DNA of 25,379 bases from DAOUMU01 sp034409055 (GCA_034409055.1 DAOUMU010000520.1:1-25379), one strand, 5' to 3'; positions 1 through 9,234 are shown, numbered from the stretch's first letter. Numbers and translations are program-made. The notes: generated by a model from the letters alone, not told the origin.

Positions 1-108
1 ACGCCCCAAGAGGCTGTCTCACAAGTAACCAAACACTTGGTCAACCGCTCTCGCTCACGTAAGAGCCGATTCAACCGCCAAAGAGCATCGGCTAATTCAC
101 CACCTTAA
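1..108 (+). CDS. possible 3' end of a gene entering from the left edge
   Basis: Frame 1 is open from the window edge to a TAA at 106-108, giving 35 residues with a basic, Arg/Ser-rich end. It stops 25 bases before the first certain gene on the same strand, as expected for an upstream operon member. No family is recognised. The minus strand is also open over about 1-105, so the direction is not secure. Short length and lack of a start make this a weak call. Confidence 0.2.
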   Translation, partial: TPQEAVSQVTKHLVNRSRSRKSRFNRQRASANSPP

Positions 109-133
109 TGTGCCATTGTCAAATTAAATTGAT

Positions 134-2086
134 ATGAAAAAAATAGTTGCTTTATTATTGGTGTCAACACTTATCTTTACCCTCACCGCCTGTTCCGGTG
201 ATACACTTGAATTCACTGATACTGTATCTGCTTCTCAACCAGCAAACGGGTCTGGAACGGCATCCGTCACAGCGGTTGATGTAAAACAAAATTCAGAGAT
301 TACACCCAGTACAATTTCTGTGGAATACGATAGTGATGACCTGGATTCCAGTGTAAGCAGTTCCGATATGTCCTACATAGAGTTAGAAGGTAATTCGATC
401 ACCTTTGATGGAAGCGGGGCCACGGTGAACGACAATATCATAACCATCACGTCTGCCGGTATGTACAGCATCAGCGGGAACTTGAACGACGGGCAGATAG
501 TAGTAAATACTGAGGATAAGGAAACAGTAGGGCTCGTCCTGAACGGAGTGGATATCGCTTGTTCCACCAGCGCACCCATTTATGTTATCAATGCGGAAAA
601 AACAGTCATTACCTTAGCAGACGGTACCGAAAATTATGTAACTGACGGGGATTCTTATATCCTTGAGGATGCAGAATCGGACGAACCCAATGCAGCGGTT
701 TTCAGTAAGGACGACCTCACCATTAACGGCAACGGTTCACTAACCGTCAATGCAAACTACAACAACGGCATTACCAGCAATGACGACCTTAAGATTACAG
801 GCGGCAGCATCACCGTAAACGCCGTAAACGATGGTCTCAAGGGCAAGGACTCTATTGCTGCCAGGGACGGAATTATCACCGTAAACACGGGTGGCGACGG
901 GATGCAAGCCAATAATGATGAGGATGCGGAAAAGGGATACATTTCCATTGAGGGCGGCACTTTTAATATCATTGCTGGAATGGACGGTATTCAGGCAGCA
1001 ACCAGCATCTTAATCGAAGACGGCAATGTCACAATATCCTCAGGCGGCGGCATCATCAACAGCAACGACAAAAATGATTGGGGCATGTGGGACAAGAAAA
1101 ATGATCCTAATGAAAGTAGCGATGACAATAGTGATGCCATCAGCGCTAAAGGAATAAAGGCCGTTGTTGATGTAACTATCGAGGATGGTACCATCAATAT
1201 AGATTCTTCTGATGATTCTATCCATTCAAATGGCAGCTTAACGATTAACGGTGGAGATATCCTTCTGGCCTCCGGAGATGATGGCATACATTCAGATTCT
1301 ACTCTGGAAATTAACGGTGGAGAGCTAAACATTACCAAATCCTATGAGGGTATCGAAAGCGCAGTTCTGACGTTTAATGAGGGCAATATCCACATTGTTG
1401 CCAGCGACGACGGGATAAACGCCGCCGGTGGTAATGATGGATCTTCAATGAACGGACGGCCGGGACAAAATAACTTCGATGCTTCTATGGATTATCATAC
1501 CTACATTAATGGTGGATATATTTTTATTGATGCGAGAGGTGACGGCCTTGACTCAAACGGGCCGATTGATATGACCAGAGGGGTTGTTCTCATCAACGGA
1601 CCTACAAGTAACGGAAACGGCCCTCTGGATTATATGGGCGCATTTAATATTACCGGCGGTTTTCTTGTGGCGGTGGGTAGTTCGGGGATGGCGCAAGCGC
1701 CCAGCAGTTCATCAACCCAGTATTCAGTGATGCACAACTTCGCCTCAACACAGGCAGCAGGCACAATGATCCACATTGAAAACGAAGACGGTGAAGGAGC
1801 TCTTACCTTTGTACCAACCAAAGAATGCCAGTCCATCGTGTTCTCCTCACCCGAGTTGGAAAATGGAGTGACCTACAAGATTTACGTTGGGGGAAATTCA
1901 ACCGGTACAGCTATCAACGGTCTATACTCTGAAGGAGCATATACTCCCGGCACCGAAATCACCAGCTTTACGATTTCAAGTATTGTAACCGGCGGTAGGG
2001 AGGGTGGTCCTGGTGGTGGCGGCCCCGGTGGTCGTCCCGGCGGCCCTGGTGGAGGACGTGAAGGCGGTCCGCCAGGCGGGCCGTAG
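134..2086 (+). CDS. Cthe_2159-type carbohydrate-binding beta-helix lipoprotein (first paralog)
   Basis: A 650-residue exported protein. The first 20 residues form a lipoprotein signal with lipobox LTAC and Cys20 as the lipidated residue. Residues about 75-600 are made of short repeats of the kind INGG-x-IxxSxDDGIHSD, typical of the right-handed beta-helix family of Clostridium thermocellum Cthe_2159, whose founder binds cellulose and pectin-like acidic sugars; sugar binding here is inferred from the family. The last 25 residues are almost pure Gly/Pro/Arg. No clear Shine-Dalgarno precedes the ATG at 134. It is a paralog of the next gene, with long near-identical stretches near the C-terminus, but it has two inserts (about residues 315-340 and 435-452) and looks more A/T-rich at third positions. 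Next to a CotH-family gene, as this family often is. Confidence 0.85.
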   Translation: MKKIVALLLVSTLIFTLTACSGDTLEFTDTVSASQPANGSGTASVTAVDVKQNSEITPSTISVEYDSDDLDSSVSSSDMSYIELEGNSITFDGSGATVNDNIITITSAGMYSISGNLNDGQIVVNTEDKETVGLVLNGVDIACSTSAPIYVINAEKTVITLADGTENYVTDGDSYILEDAESDEPNAAVFSKDDLTINGNGSLTVNANYNNGITSNDDLKITGGSITVNAVNDGLKGKDSIAARDGIITVNTGGDGMQANNDEDAEKGYISIEGGTFNIIAGMDGIQAATSILIEDGNVTISSGGGIINSNDKNDWGMWDKKNDPNESSDDNSDAISAKGIKAVVDVTIEDGTINIDSSDDSIHSNGSLTINGGDILLASGDDGIHSDSTLEINGGELNITKSYEGIESAVLTFNEGNIHIVASDDGINAAGGNDGSSMNGRPGQNNFDASMDYHTYINGGYIFIDARGDGLDSNGPIDMTRGVVLINGPTSNGNGPLDYMGAFNITGGFLVAVGSSGMAQAPSSSSTQYSVMHNFASTQAAGTMIHIENEDGEGALTFVPTKECQSIVFSSPELENGVTYKIYVGGNSTGTAINGLYSEGAYTPGTEITSFTISSIVTGGREGGPGGGGPGGRPGGPGGGREGGPPGGP

Positions 2087-2185
2087 GCCAAGGGTCAATT
2101 ATTAATAGTGCCGGCGACCAGTTTGTCTGACGCCGAACTTTGAACTTGAAGCCTGGAATTTTATTTTCAAGGAGACCAGATCAAA

Positions 2186-3934
2186 ATGAAAAGAAGCATC
2201 GCTCTACTATTATCAACATTGGCCCTGACTCTGGCAGCATTCATCTATTTGGGCAATATGTCAGGCGCAACCGGCACCGTGTTAGCCGCGCCACCGGCAG
2301 CCGCAAACGCCTCAACCCTGGCGTCTACCGCAGAAACAACAACGACCATCTGGCTGCCCATGGTAATGAACGGCAATGGCGTAACCACCATCACCTTCAA
2401 CGGCGATTCGATCACGGTTGACGGCAGCGGCACTATTGTTAGCGGCAGCGTCATCACCATCACCTCGGCGGGCACATACCACATCAGTGGTACCCTGGAC
2501 GATGGGCAACTGATTGTGGAGACCGAGGATGAAGATGCAGTGGAACTTATTTTGAACGGCACAAACATCACCAATTCTACCAGCGCCCCCATCTTTATCA
2601 GCAGCGCGGCCCAAACGGTGATCACCCTGACCACCGGCACCGAAAACACATTGACCGACGGGGAGGATTATGTTTTTGCCGACGGCGAAGATGAACCGGA
2701 CGCGGCTCTTTTTAGCAAGGATGATCTGGTGATTCAGGGCGACGGCTCGTTGACGGTAAACGCCAACTATAAAAACGGCATCGTCAGCAAAGACAATCTC
2801 GAAATCACCGGCGGCAACATCACCGTAACCGCCGCCAAACACGCCATCAAGGGCAAGGATTCCATCACAATTCTTGACGGGACATTCACCATCAACGCTG
2901 GCAGCGACGGGATGCAATCTGATAATGATGAAGACACGTCCCTGGGCTATATAACCATTTCGGGCGGCACCTTTAACATCACCTCCGCCAACGATGGTAT
3001 CCAGGCCGAAACCACCCTCACCATCAGCGACGGAGATTTCACTATTGTGGCCGGAGGCGGCAGCGGTATCGTCACCGATGACAGCGCCAAAGGGTTGAAG
3101 GCAGGGGTTGAGATTGTCGTCACTGGCGGCACCTTTAACATCAACTCTGCCGATGATGCCGTTCATTCCAATGACAGCATCACCATTGACAGCGGCGTGT
3201 TTACGCTGGCAACCGCCGATGACGGCATCCATTCAGACGCAACCGTAACCATTAACGGCGGCGATATAACCGTTACGGAATGTTACGAGGGAATTGAAGG
3301 CACGTATATTTTCATCAATGACGGGGAGATTGACCTGACCGCCGACGATGACGGTATTAACGTGGCCGGCGGTAATGACGACCCGTTTAGCGGCAGCGGC
3401 TATTACCTTGAAATTAACGGCGGGTACATCGTGGTTGATGCCGATGGCGATGGCCTTGACGCCAACGGCTCAATCTATATGACCGACGGCGTGGTTCTGG
3501 TCAACGGGCCTACCAACAACGGCAACGGGGCCATAGACTACGATGGCACCTTCCCAATGACCGGTGGCTTTTTGGTGGCCGCGGGTAGTTCCGGTATGGC
3601 CCAGGCACCCAGTTCATCATCAACGCAGTATTCGGTGCTGGTTAATCTCTCATCGGCAAAATCAGCGGGGACTATGTTCCACATTGAAACCCAGGCCGGC
3701 GACGACGTTCTCACCTTTGTGCCCACCAAAACGTACCAGTCGGTCGTGTTCTCCTCACCGGAGTTGGCAAACGGCACAACCTACATGGTCTATACCGGCG
3801 GCAGTTCAACCGGCACCGCCACTGATGGCCTGTATACCGGCGGAACCTATACACCCGGCACTCAGGCTGCCAGCTTCACCATTTCAAGTATGGTCACCAT
3901 TGTTGGCTCGCCGGGCCCACCTCCCGGTGGCTAA
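2186..3934 (+). CDS. Cthe_2159-type carbohydrate-binding beta-helix protein (second paralog)
   Basis: A 582-residue secreted paralog of the preceding gene. An AAGGAG ribosome site lies 11 bases before the ATG. The signal peptide is hydrophobic and ends near VLA/A at residue 34, so it looks like a signal peptidase I substrate and not a lipoprotein. A motif TIWLPMVMN follows at residues 54-62, before the beta-helix repeats (about 70-560). The sugar-binding role is inferred from the family. The protein ends in a short Pro/Gly tail at a TAA (3932-3934). The same frame continues for nine more codons of similar Gly/Pro-rich composition to a second TAA at 3961-3963, as if the original tail had been cut by a nonsense change. 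Confidence 0.85.
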   Translation: MKRSIALLLSTLALTLAAFIYLGNMSGATGTVLAAPPAAANASTLASTAETTTTIWLPMVMNGNGVTTITFNGDSITVDGSGTIVSGSVITITSAGTYHISGTLDDGQLIVETEDEDAVELILNGTNITNSTSAPIFISSAAQTVITLTTGTENTLTDGEDYVFADGEDEPDAALFSKDDLVIQGDGSLTVNANYKNGIVSKDNLEITGGNITVTAAKHAIKGKDSITILDGTFTINAGSDGMQSDNDEDTSLGYITISGGTFNITSANDGIQAETTLTISDGDFTIVAGGGSGIVTDDSAKGLKAGVEIVVTGGTFNINSADDAVHSNDSITIDSGVFTLATADDGIHSDATVTINGGDITVTECYEGIEGTYIFINDGEIDLTADDDGINVAGGNDDPFSGSGYYLEINGGYIVVDADGDGLDANGSIYMTDGVVLVNGPTNNGNGAIDYDGTFPMTGGFLVAAGSSGMAQAPSSSSTQYSVLVNLSSAKSAGTMFHIETQAGDDVLTFVPTKTYQSVVFSSPELANGTTYMVYTGGSSTGTATDGLYTGGTYTPGTQAASFTISSMVTIVGSPGPPPGG

Positions 3935-4046
3935 GGTGGAAACATGCGTCCTCCCGGACCGTAAGCATCCTTATGCAAGTAAATCCTGACTAATTTTGGA
4001 TGAACCTGCATTTTTTAATGGCCAAAGATTAAACAGAGGTTTACTA

Positions 4047-5942
4047 ATGAAACGTAATCTATTGATTTTTATGTCTATAATCATATTTTTACTGGCTTCA
4101 ATGGGTTGCTCAACAGAACAAGCCAACGACAACAATGAGGTATCTGTCGCTTCGAGCCAACAGTCGGCTACGACCACCGCGCCGGATACGCCGAAAGCAG
4201 AGGCAGCAAAGACTGATACCCCGGCCGAGAACGGGGATTCGGCAGAAGAAGAAATCATCCGCCCGGAAGGCTGGGGAGAAGAAACTCACAGCAAAAAGGC
4301 AGAGCCTAACTATGATGTTGTTTTCCCCCAGGACAAGGTCAATCAAATTATCATTACCATTGACCCGGAAAATTGGGAAGCGATGCAGGCCAATATGACC
4401 GAGCTGTATGGTGAACCCGGCCGGGGGCGGCAGGGACCGGGTCGCGCCGAAGCGGGTGTTGGGCCGGAGGGGCGCAACTTTCCCGAGGGCGATGAACGGC
4501 CACAACCGCCATTCCCCGGAGACGGCGAGATACCGGAGGGGTTTCCTGAGCCAGAGGATGGTCAATTCCCCCCGCAAGGCGAACGTCCACAACCACCACC
4601 ATTTCCTGAAGGTGAAGAACCACCGGCATTTCCTGAAGGTGGAGAACCGCCGGCATTTCCCGGAGAGGGGCAACTTCCACAGCAGGGCGCACGGGCGGAA
4701 GGTGGTGGCTTAGGTAGAGGGCCCGGCGGGCCAGGTTTCGGTGGCGGGCCGGGCTTTGGTAGAGAGAATCCAATGTGGGTGCCGGCGACCATCGAATTTG
4801 AGGGGCATACGTGGACGAACGTCGGTGTTCGCTATAAAGGAAATTCATCGCTGATGAGTTCGTGGAACAGCGGTTCGGTCAAGATGCCACTCAAACTGGA
4901 CTTTGATGAATTTGAGGATGACTATCCCGAAATTAAAAACCAACGGTTCTACGGCTTCAAGCAATTATCTTTGGCCAACGGTTTCGGTGATGGCTCGTAC
5001 ATGCGAGAGGCAATTACCTATGACCTTCTGGAAGAAGCTGGCCTGGTGGCGGCCGAAACTGCCTACTACGAAGTGATCCTCGATTATGGTGAAGGGCCGG
5101 TTAACCTGGGTTTGTATACTGTGATCGAGGTAATTGATGATACGGTCATCGAGCGTTACTTTGGTAACGACAAAGGCAATATCTACGAAGGCGACGGTCA
5201 AGCGGTCAGCCTGGCCGAAGGTACCTTTGACCGGATCAAAGAGAGCTTCGAGAAAGAAAATAACGAAGACGAGGCTGATTGGAGCGATATCGAGGCTCTG
5301 TATAATGTGCTGCATTCAGAAGAACGTATCACCGACCCTGAAGCCTGGCGGGCCAAGCTGGAGTCGATTTTCGATGTGGATGCCTTCCTGGAATGGCTGG
5401 CTATCAGCGCCGTGCTCCAACATTGGGACACTTACGGCGGCATGTCACATAATTTCTACTTCTACCACAACCCCGACACCGATCAGTTGGTCTGGATTTC
5501 ATGGGACCACAATCTTATCTTGGGAGGCATGGGAGGGCCGGGAGGACCCAGAGAACAACCGGCAGCAGAAGCAGAACAACCGGCAGCCCCAGGAGCAGAG
5601 GAGGCGGGAGCAAGAATGAGGGGACCGGGAGGACAAAGAGGAGGACCGGGAGGCGGTAATGTCTCTCTAGACAAAGCGAATGTCGGCGATAACTGGCCAC
5701 TGATCCGCTACCTGCTGGATGACCCGATCTACTATGAACGCTACATCAACTACCTTGAGGAAACCAGTAGCGACCTGTTCAACCCAGACAAGATGACGAA
5801 GAAGTACGAGGAACTGGTCGAGTTGATTGCGCCTTATGCCGCCGAAGAAGGTAAAGACACCTTTGAAGCTGCCGTCCAGTCGTTGACTGAGCGGACTTAC
5901 GAACGGGCTGAGGCCGTCGCCGACTTCCTGGCGACTCAATAA
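4047..5942 (+). CDS. CotH kinase family lipoprotein with Gly/Pro-rich inserts
   Basis: 631 residues from the ATG at 4047, chosen because an AGAGGT ribosome site lies 6 bases upstream and a lipoprotein signal (Cys21, SMGC) begins there; an upstream ATG at 3996 would bury that signal. The CotH-like region starts near residue 80. It is interrupted by a Pro/Glu/Gly-rich stretch (about 125-240), resumes at about 245, and includes the ISWDHN motif with Asp487, which fits the metal-binding Asp of the CotH atypical kinase fold. A second Gly/Pro/Ala-rich insert follows directly (about 495-540). Bacillus CotH phosphorylates spore-coat proteins; outside spore formers the substrates are mostly unknown. 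Given its place after two extracellular sugar-binding paralogs with like Gly/Pro tails, a surface-assembly role is inferred. Confidence 0.85.
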   Translation: MKRNLLIFMSIIIFLLASMGCSTEQANDNNEVSVASSQQSATTTAPDTPKAEAAKTDTPAENGDSAEEEIIRPEGWGEETHSKKAEPNYDVVFPQDKVNQIIITIDPENWEAMQANMTELYGEPGRGRQGPGRAEAGVGPEGRNFPEGDERPQPPFPGDGEIPEGFPEPEDGQFPPQGERPQPPPFPEGEEPPAFPEGGEPPAFPGEGQLPQQGARAEGGGLGRGPGGPGFGGGPGFGRENPMWVPATIEFEGHTWTNVGVRYKGNSSLMSSWNSGSVKMPLKLDFDEFEDDYPEIKNQRFYGFKQLSLANGFGDGSYMREAITYDLLEEAGLVAAETAYYEVILDYGEGPVNLGLYTVIEVIDDTVIERYFGNDKGNIYEGDGQAVSLAEGTFDRIKESFEKENNEDEADWSDIEALYNVLHSEERITDPEAWRAKLESIFDVDAFLEWLAISAVLQHWDTYGGMSHNFYFYHNPDTDQLVWISWDHNLILGGMGGPGGPREQPAAEAEQPAAPGAEEAGARMRGPGGQRGGPGGGNVSLDKANVGDNWPLIRYLLDDPIYYERYINYLEETSSDLFNPDKMTKKYEELVELIAPYAAEEGKDTFEAAVQSLTERTYERAEAVADFLATQ

Positions 5943-5963
5943 CAATTCGTCAGAGGAAAAATA

Positions 5964-6083
5964 ATGAATTTGAGTGAGTTACCATTTAAACGCAGTATCG
6001 CAAAAGTCTCACAGATAACTCATCTGGTGGCAACCGGAGCCACCGTTCCTTTAATTCTCGGAGTTGCTTTCGTGACAGTTTGA
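5964..6083 (+). CDS. 39-residue small protein with one hydrophobic segment
   Basis: ATG at 5964, AGAGG ribosome site 7 bases upstream, stop TGA at 6081-6083, 21 bases after the CotH-family gene. The product starts MNLSELPFKRSIAKVSQ and then has about 22 uncharged, mostly hydrophobic residues up to the end, which could form one membrane segment with the basic end inside. A strong terminator follows 35 bases later, so the ORF would be the last gene of this operon. No family recognised. It could instead be a decayed 5' end of a longer gene. Short, hence moderate confidence. Confidence 0.5.
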   Translation: MNLSELPFKRSIAKVSQITHLVATGATVPLILGVAFVTV

Positions 6084-6117
6084 CCGAACGGGTGTGAAAC
6101 TGGAAACGTTTTCAATG

Positions 6118-6144
6118 AGAGCGGACGCGTGTCCGCTCTTTTTT
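6118..6144 (+). terminator. rho-independent terminator of the CotH operon
   Basis: A perfect 9-base-pair stem (AGAGCGGAC at 6118-6126 with GTCCGCTCT at 6131-6139) and a GCGT loop are followed by a run of six T (6139-6144). It closes the transcript that carries the beta-helix, CotH-family and small-protein genes. Confidence 0.85.
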
Positions 6145-6311
6145 GTAGTCACTGTCAGCGAACCGGGTTGAGGGATCAGTTTCCAGGTCCCTGAGCGTTG
6201 GATGAGCCGGCGGGTGACCCCTTTTTGGCCGGTCGTGCGCAACAACTGCTGGTTGAGACCTCGAAACTCACTTTTTCGGTCGTTGTTAGTACGGGGCAAG
6301 TCGGGTACGAA
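6143..6311 (-). pseudogene. decayed transposase C-terminal fragment
   Basis: The minus strand encodes about 56 residues beginning FVPDLPRTNND and continuing with FRGLNQQLLRTTGQKG and RRLIQRSGTWKLI. The PRTNND...RRxTGxK pattern resembles, from memory, the C-terminal part of an insertion-sequence transposase; this was not checked by search. No N-terminal catalytic part is present and no intact ends were found. The rest of the 300 bases between the terminator and the histidine-kinase gene holds no other gene that I can see. Confidence 0.4.
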
Positions 6312-6337
6312 CCCCAGAATCAGACGATTAGTGTCAG

Positions 6338-6360
6338 GTGTCACATTTATGAATGACAAA
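6338..6360. promoter_or_regulatory. inverted repeat upstream of the histidine kinase
   Basis: TGTCA (6339-6343) and TGACA (about 6354-6358) flank a 10-base A/T-rich spacer, about 90 bases before the kinase start. It could be an operator or a remnant end of the decayed insertion sequence. Neither can be chosen from sequence alone. Confidence 0.2.
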
Positions 6361-6444
6361 TATCACTACACTTTTTTGGGAATTTATTTTACTCTTAGTA
6401 TGGGGGAAGAAGAACGATATATGGTAGGACGAAGGGAGATCTAG

Positions 6445-9234
6445 ATGAGCATACCACTGCGCGTATTAATTGTTGAGGCATCAGAAGACGACGCTCTGTT
6501 GCTCTTACGTGAACTGCAAGATGCCGGTTACGACCCAACCTTTGAACGGGTCGATACAGCCACCGCTATGAGCGCTGCCCTGGCCGGGCAGACCTGGGAC
6601 GTCATCATCGCTGATTACACAATACCCGACTTTAACGGGCTGGCGGCCCTGGCCCTGGTACAAGAAAGGGGGCTCGATCTGCCTTTCATCATGGTATCAG
6701 GGGTTGTAGGGGAAGAGACCGTGGTAGAGGCAATGAAGGCGGGAGCGCATGATTATGTAATGAAGGGCAATCTGGTACGTTTGGTACCGGCCATTGAACG
6801 AGAATTACGCGAGGCCGAGGAGCGACGGGAGCGCAAGCGAGCAGAACAGGCGCTCCGGGAGAGCGAAGAACGATTCCGCCGGTTATCTGAAGCCACTTTT
6901 GAAGGTATCGTGATCCACGATACAAATAAGATTCTTAAAGCAAACGAAACCTTCGCCACGATGTTTGGCTACGAACTGGCTGAAACGATTGGTATGAGCC
7001 CTTTAGTCACTATAGCGCCCGAATCCCGCGATGTTGTCCTAAAAAATATCTTTTCGGGCTATGAAAAACCTTATGAAGTGGTTGGGTTAAGAAAAGATGG
7101 CTCCACGTTTCCCGTTGAAATCAACGGCAAAAATTTCTTTTATCAAGAGCGTATGCACAGAGTAGCCGCGATACGGGATATAACCGACCAGAAACGGCTC
7201 CAGAAAAAAATCCACAGCCATAACCGCGAACTGAGTCTACTCAACCAACTCATTGCTACTTCAGCCGCCGTCCCCAGTGTGGAACCGCAGGAGGTACTGG
7301 AAACGACCTGCCGCGAATTGGCCCTGGCTTTTAACACCGCCCAGGCAGCCGCTGCTTTGCTCAACGAAGATAAAACGACGGCGACGATCATGGCCGAATA
7401 CGTGGCCGAAGGCCAACCGACAACGCTGAATGATGTCATTCCTATCGAAGACAACCCGATGGCTCAATACTTACTGACCCACAAAGCACCACTGGCCGTC
7501 AGCGACGCCCAAAATGACCCGCGCCTGGCCCCGGTCCAGGACTTACTGCGCCAGCGCGGTACCGTCTCGTTGCTTCTGCTGCCTTTGGTCATCAAGAGAG
7601 AGGTGGTGGGCAGTTTGAGTCTGGGGACCACCGAGCCCCGTCACTTCTCAGCCGATGAAGTTAGCCTGGCCTGGGATGTGGCCGATCAGGTGGCCGGGGC
7701 GCTGGCCCGGACGCAACTGGGTAAAGAACTCCGGCAGTTGAGTACGGCCATCGAACAGGCCGCCGAGAGTGTGGTCATCACCGATTCCGAGGGGACCATC
7801 CTCTACATCAACCCGGCCTTTGAACGACTCACCGGCTACAGCAGGGCCGAAGCAATCGGTCAGAATCCCCGCATCCTTAAAAGTGGCAAACAGGATGATG
7901 CTTTTTACCAGGAATTATGGACGAACATTAGCGCCGGGGAGGTGTGGCAGGGGCGATTTGTCAACAAAAAGAAAGACGGTACCCTCTACACGGAAGAGGC
8001 GACCATCAGCCCGGTCCGCAATGAGAGAGGTACAGTCGTCAATTACGTGGCCGTCAAGCGCGATGTGACGCGTGAGCTGAAATTGGAGGAGCAATACCGC
8101 CAGGCGCAGAAGATGGAAGCGGTTAGCCGGCTAACGGCCGGTATTGCCCACGATTTCAACAATTTACTGACAGCCATCAACGGCTACGCGGCCTTGCTTC
8201 AAGATGAACTGTCGCCGGATGATCCTCTCCGGGAAATGGTGGAAAGGATTCTACAGGCTGGCTTGCGGGCCACCGACCTGATCGGCCAATTGTTGGCCTT
8301 CAGCCGCAGGCAGATCATCAAACCGGAAGTGTTAAACCTCAACACAGTAGTCGCCAATACCGCTAAGATTCTGAGACCCCTCATCGAAAAAAACATTGAG
8401 TTAGAAACCAACCTGGCCTCCAATCTGTGGCCGGTTAAAGTCGATCCGGCCCAGATCGAGCAAGTCATTGTCAACTTGGTGGTCAATGCCCGCGACGCTA
8501 TGCCCACTGGCGGTAAATTGACGATTGAAACGACCAATATCACCCTGGACCGGGATGATGCTCGCCGGCAGGCCGAGGTAACTGCTGGCTCCTACGTCAT
8601 GTTAACCGTCAGCGATAACGGTATTGGCATGAGCGAGGAAATCCAGGTCCATATCTTCGAGCCATTCTTCACCACCAAAGAGGTAGGCAAAGGCACCGGC
8701 CTGGGCCTGGCCGCCGTCTTTGGTATTGTCAAACAGAATGGCGGTCACATCTCGGTCTACAGCGAACCGGGGCAGGGAACAACCTGCCGGGTCTATCTGC
8801 CACGGGCCACAGAGGGAGTCACTCCCTCGCCCCCCGCTGGTCAGGTCAGTGAGCTATCCCAGGGGACGGAGACGATTCTTTTGGTAGAAGATGAAGTCGT
8901 GGTGCGAGAACTGGCCAGCCGGGTGCTGCGTCAGCAGGGTTACACCGTGCTGGAAGCGGCCAATGGCCAGGAGGCTTTACATCTGGCTCAAACGTACCAC
9001 AAAGACATCCATCTTTTGCTAACCAGCCTGATCATGCCCCACATGGACGGCAAAGCCCTGGCCGACCGACTGGTGGAGATCGTATCCCCCGATATTAAAG
9101 TTCTTTTCGCGGCAGGCTACATCGACACTCGTCTTGCCCAGCATAGGGCCCAAGATCCCAGCCTTATGTTTATCCAAAAGCCTTTCTCACCAGCAGCCCT
9201 GGCCTGGAAGGTACGGGAAGTATTAGACAAATAA
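6445..9234 (+). CDS. soluble hybrid sensor histidine kinase (REC-PAS-GAF-PAS-HisKA-HATPase-REC)
   Basis: 929 residues, no signal peptide or membrane segment, so a cytoplasmic sensor. Order: receiver (about 5-125, phospho-acceptor Asp57), a charged coiled linker, PAS (140-250), GAF (265-425), PAS (433-545), HisKA with His569 in the IAHDFNN motif, HATPase with N-box Asn681, DNGIGM at 724-729 and GTGLGL at 750-755, then a second receiver (about 812-929). The second receiver keeps the acidic pair near 815-817 and Lys912, but the acceptor position reads LLLTSLIMP with Ser861 in place of Asp. It therefore should not take a phosphate in the usual way. GGGAG lies 6 bases before the ATG. The fetA-like gene starts 28 bases after the stop, suggesting one transcript. 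The signal sensed is unknown. Confidence 0.93.
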   Translation: MSIPLRVLIVEASEDDALLLLRELQDAGYDPTFERVDTATAMSAALAGQTWDVIIADYTIPDFNGLAALALVQERGLDLPFIMVSGVVGEETVVEAMKAGAHDYVMKGNLVRLVPAIERELREAEERRERKRAEQALRESEERFRRLSEATFEGIVIHDTNKILKANETFATMFGYELAETIGMSPLVTIAPESRDVVLKNIFSGYEKPYEVVGLRKDGSTFPVEINGKNFFYQERMHRVAAIRDITDQKRLQKKIHSHNRELSLLNQLIATSAAVPSVEPQEVLETTCRELALAFNTAQAAAALLNEDKTTATIMAEYVAEGQPTTLNDVIPIEDNPMAQYLLTHKAPLAVSDAQNDPRLAPVQDLLRQRGTVSLLLLPLVIKREVVGSLSLGTTEPRHFSADEVSLAWDVADQVAGALARTQLGKELRQLSTAIEQAAESVVITDSEGTILYINPAFERLTGYSRAEAIGQNPRILKSGKQDDAFYQELWTNISAGEVWQGRFVNKKKDGTLYTEEATISPVRNERGTVVNYVAVKRDVTRELKLEEQYRQAQKMEAVSRLTAGIAHDFNNLLTAINGYAALLQDELSPDDPLREMVERILQAGLRATDLIGQLLAFSRRQIIKPEVLNLNTVVANTAKILRPLIEKNIELETNLASNLWPVKVDPAQIEQVIVNLVVNARDAMPTGGKLTIETTNITLDRDDARRQAEVTAGSYVMLTVSDNGIGMSEEIQVHIFEPFFTTKEVGKGTGLGLAAVFGIVKQNGGHISVYSEPGQGTTCRVYLPRATEGVTPSPPAGQVSELSQGTETILLVEDEVVVRELASRVLRQQGYTVLEAANGQEALHLAQTYHKDIHLLLTSLIMPHMDGKALADRLVEIVSPDIKVLFAAGYIDTRLAQHRAQDPSLMFIQKPFSPAALAWKVREVLDK

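Noticed and set aside
2312..3232. Long minus-strand open frame inside the second beta-helix gene
   Set aside because: It is a shadow of the repetitive Gly/Asp/Thr codons on the plus strand; the plus-strand gene has signal peptide, ribosome site and family repeats.
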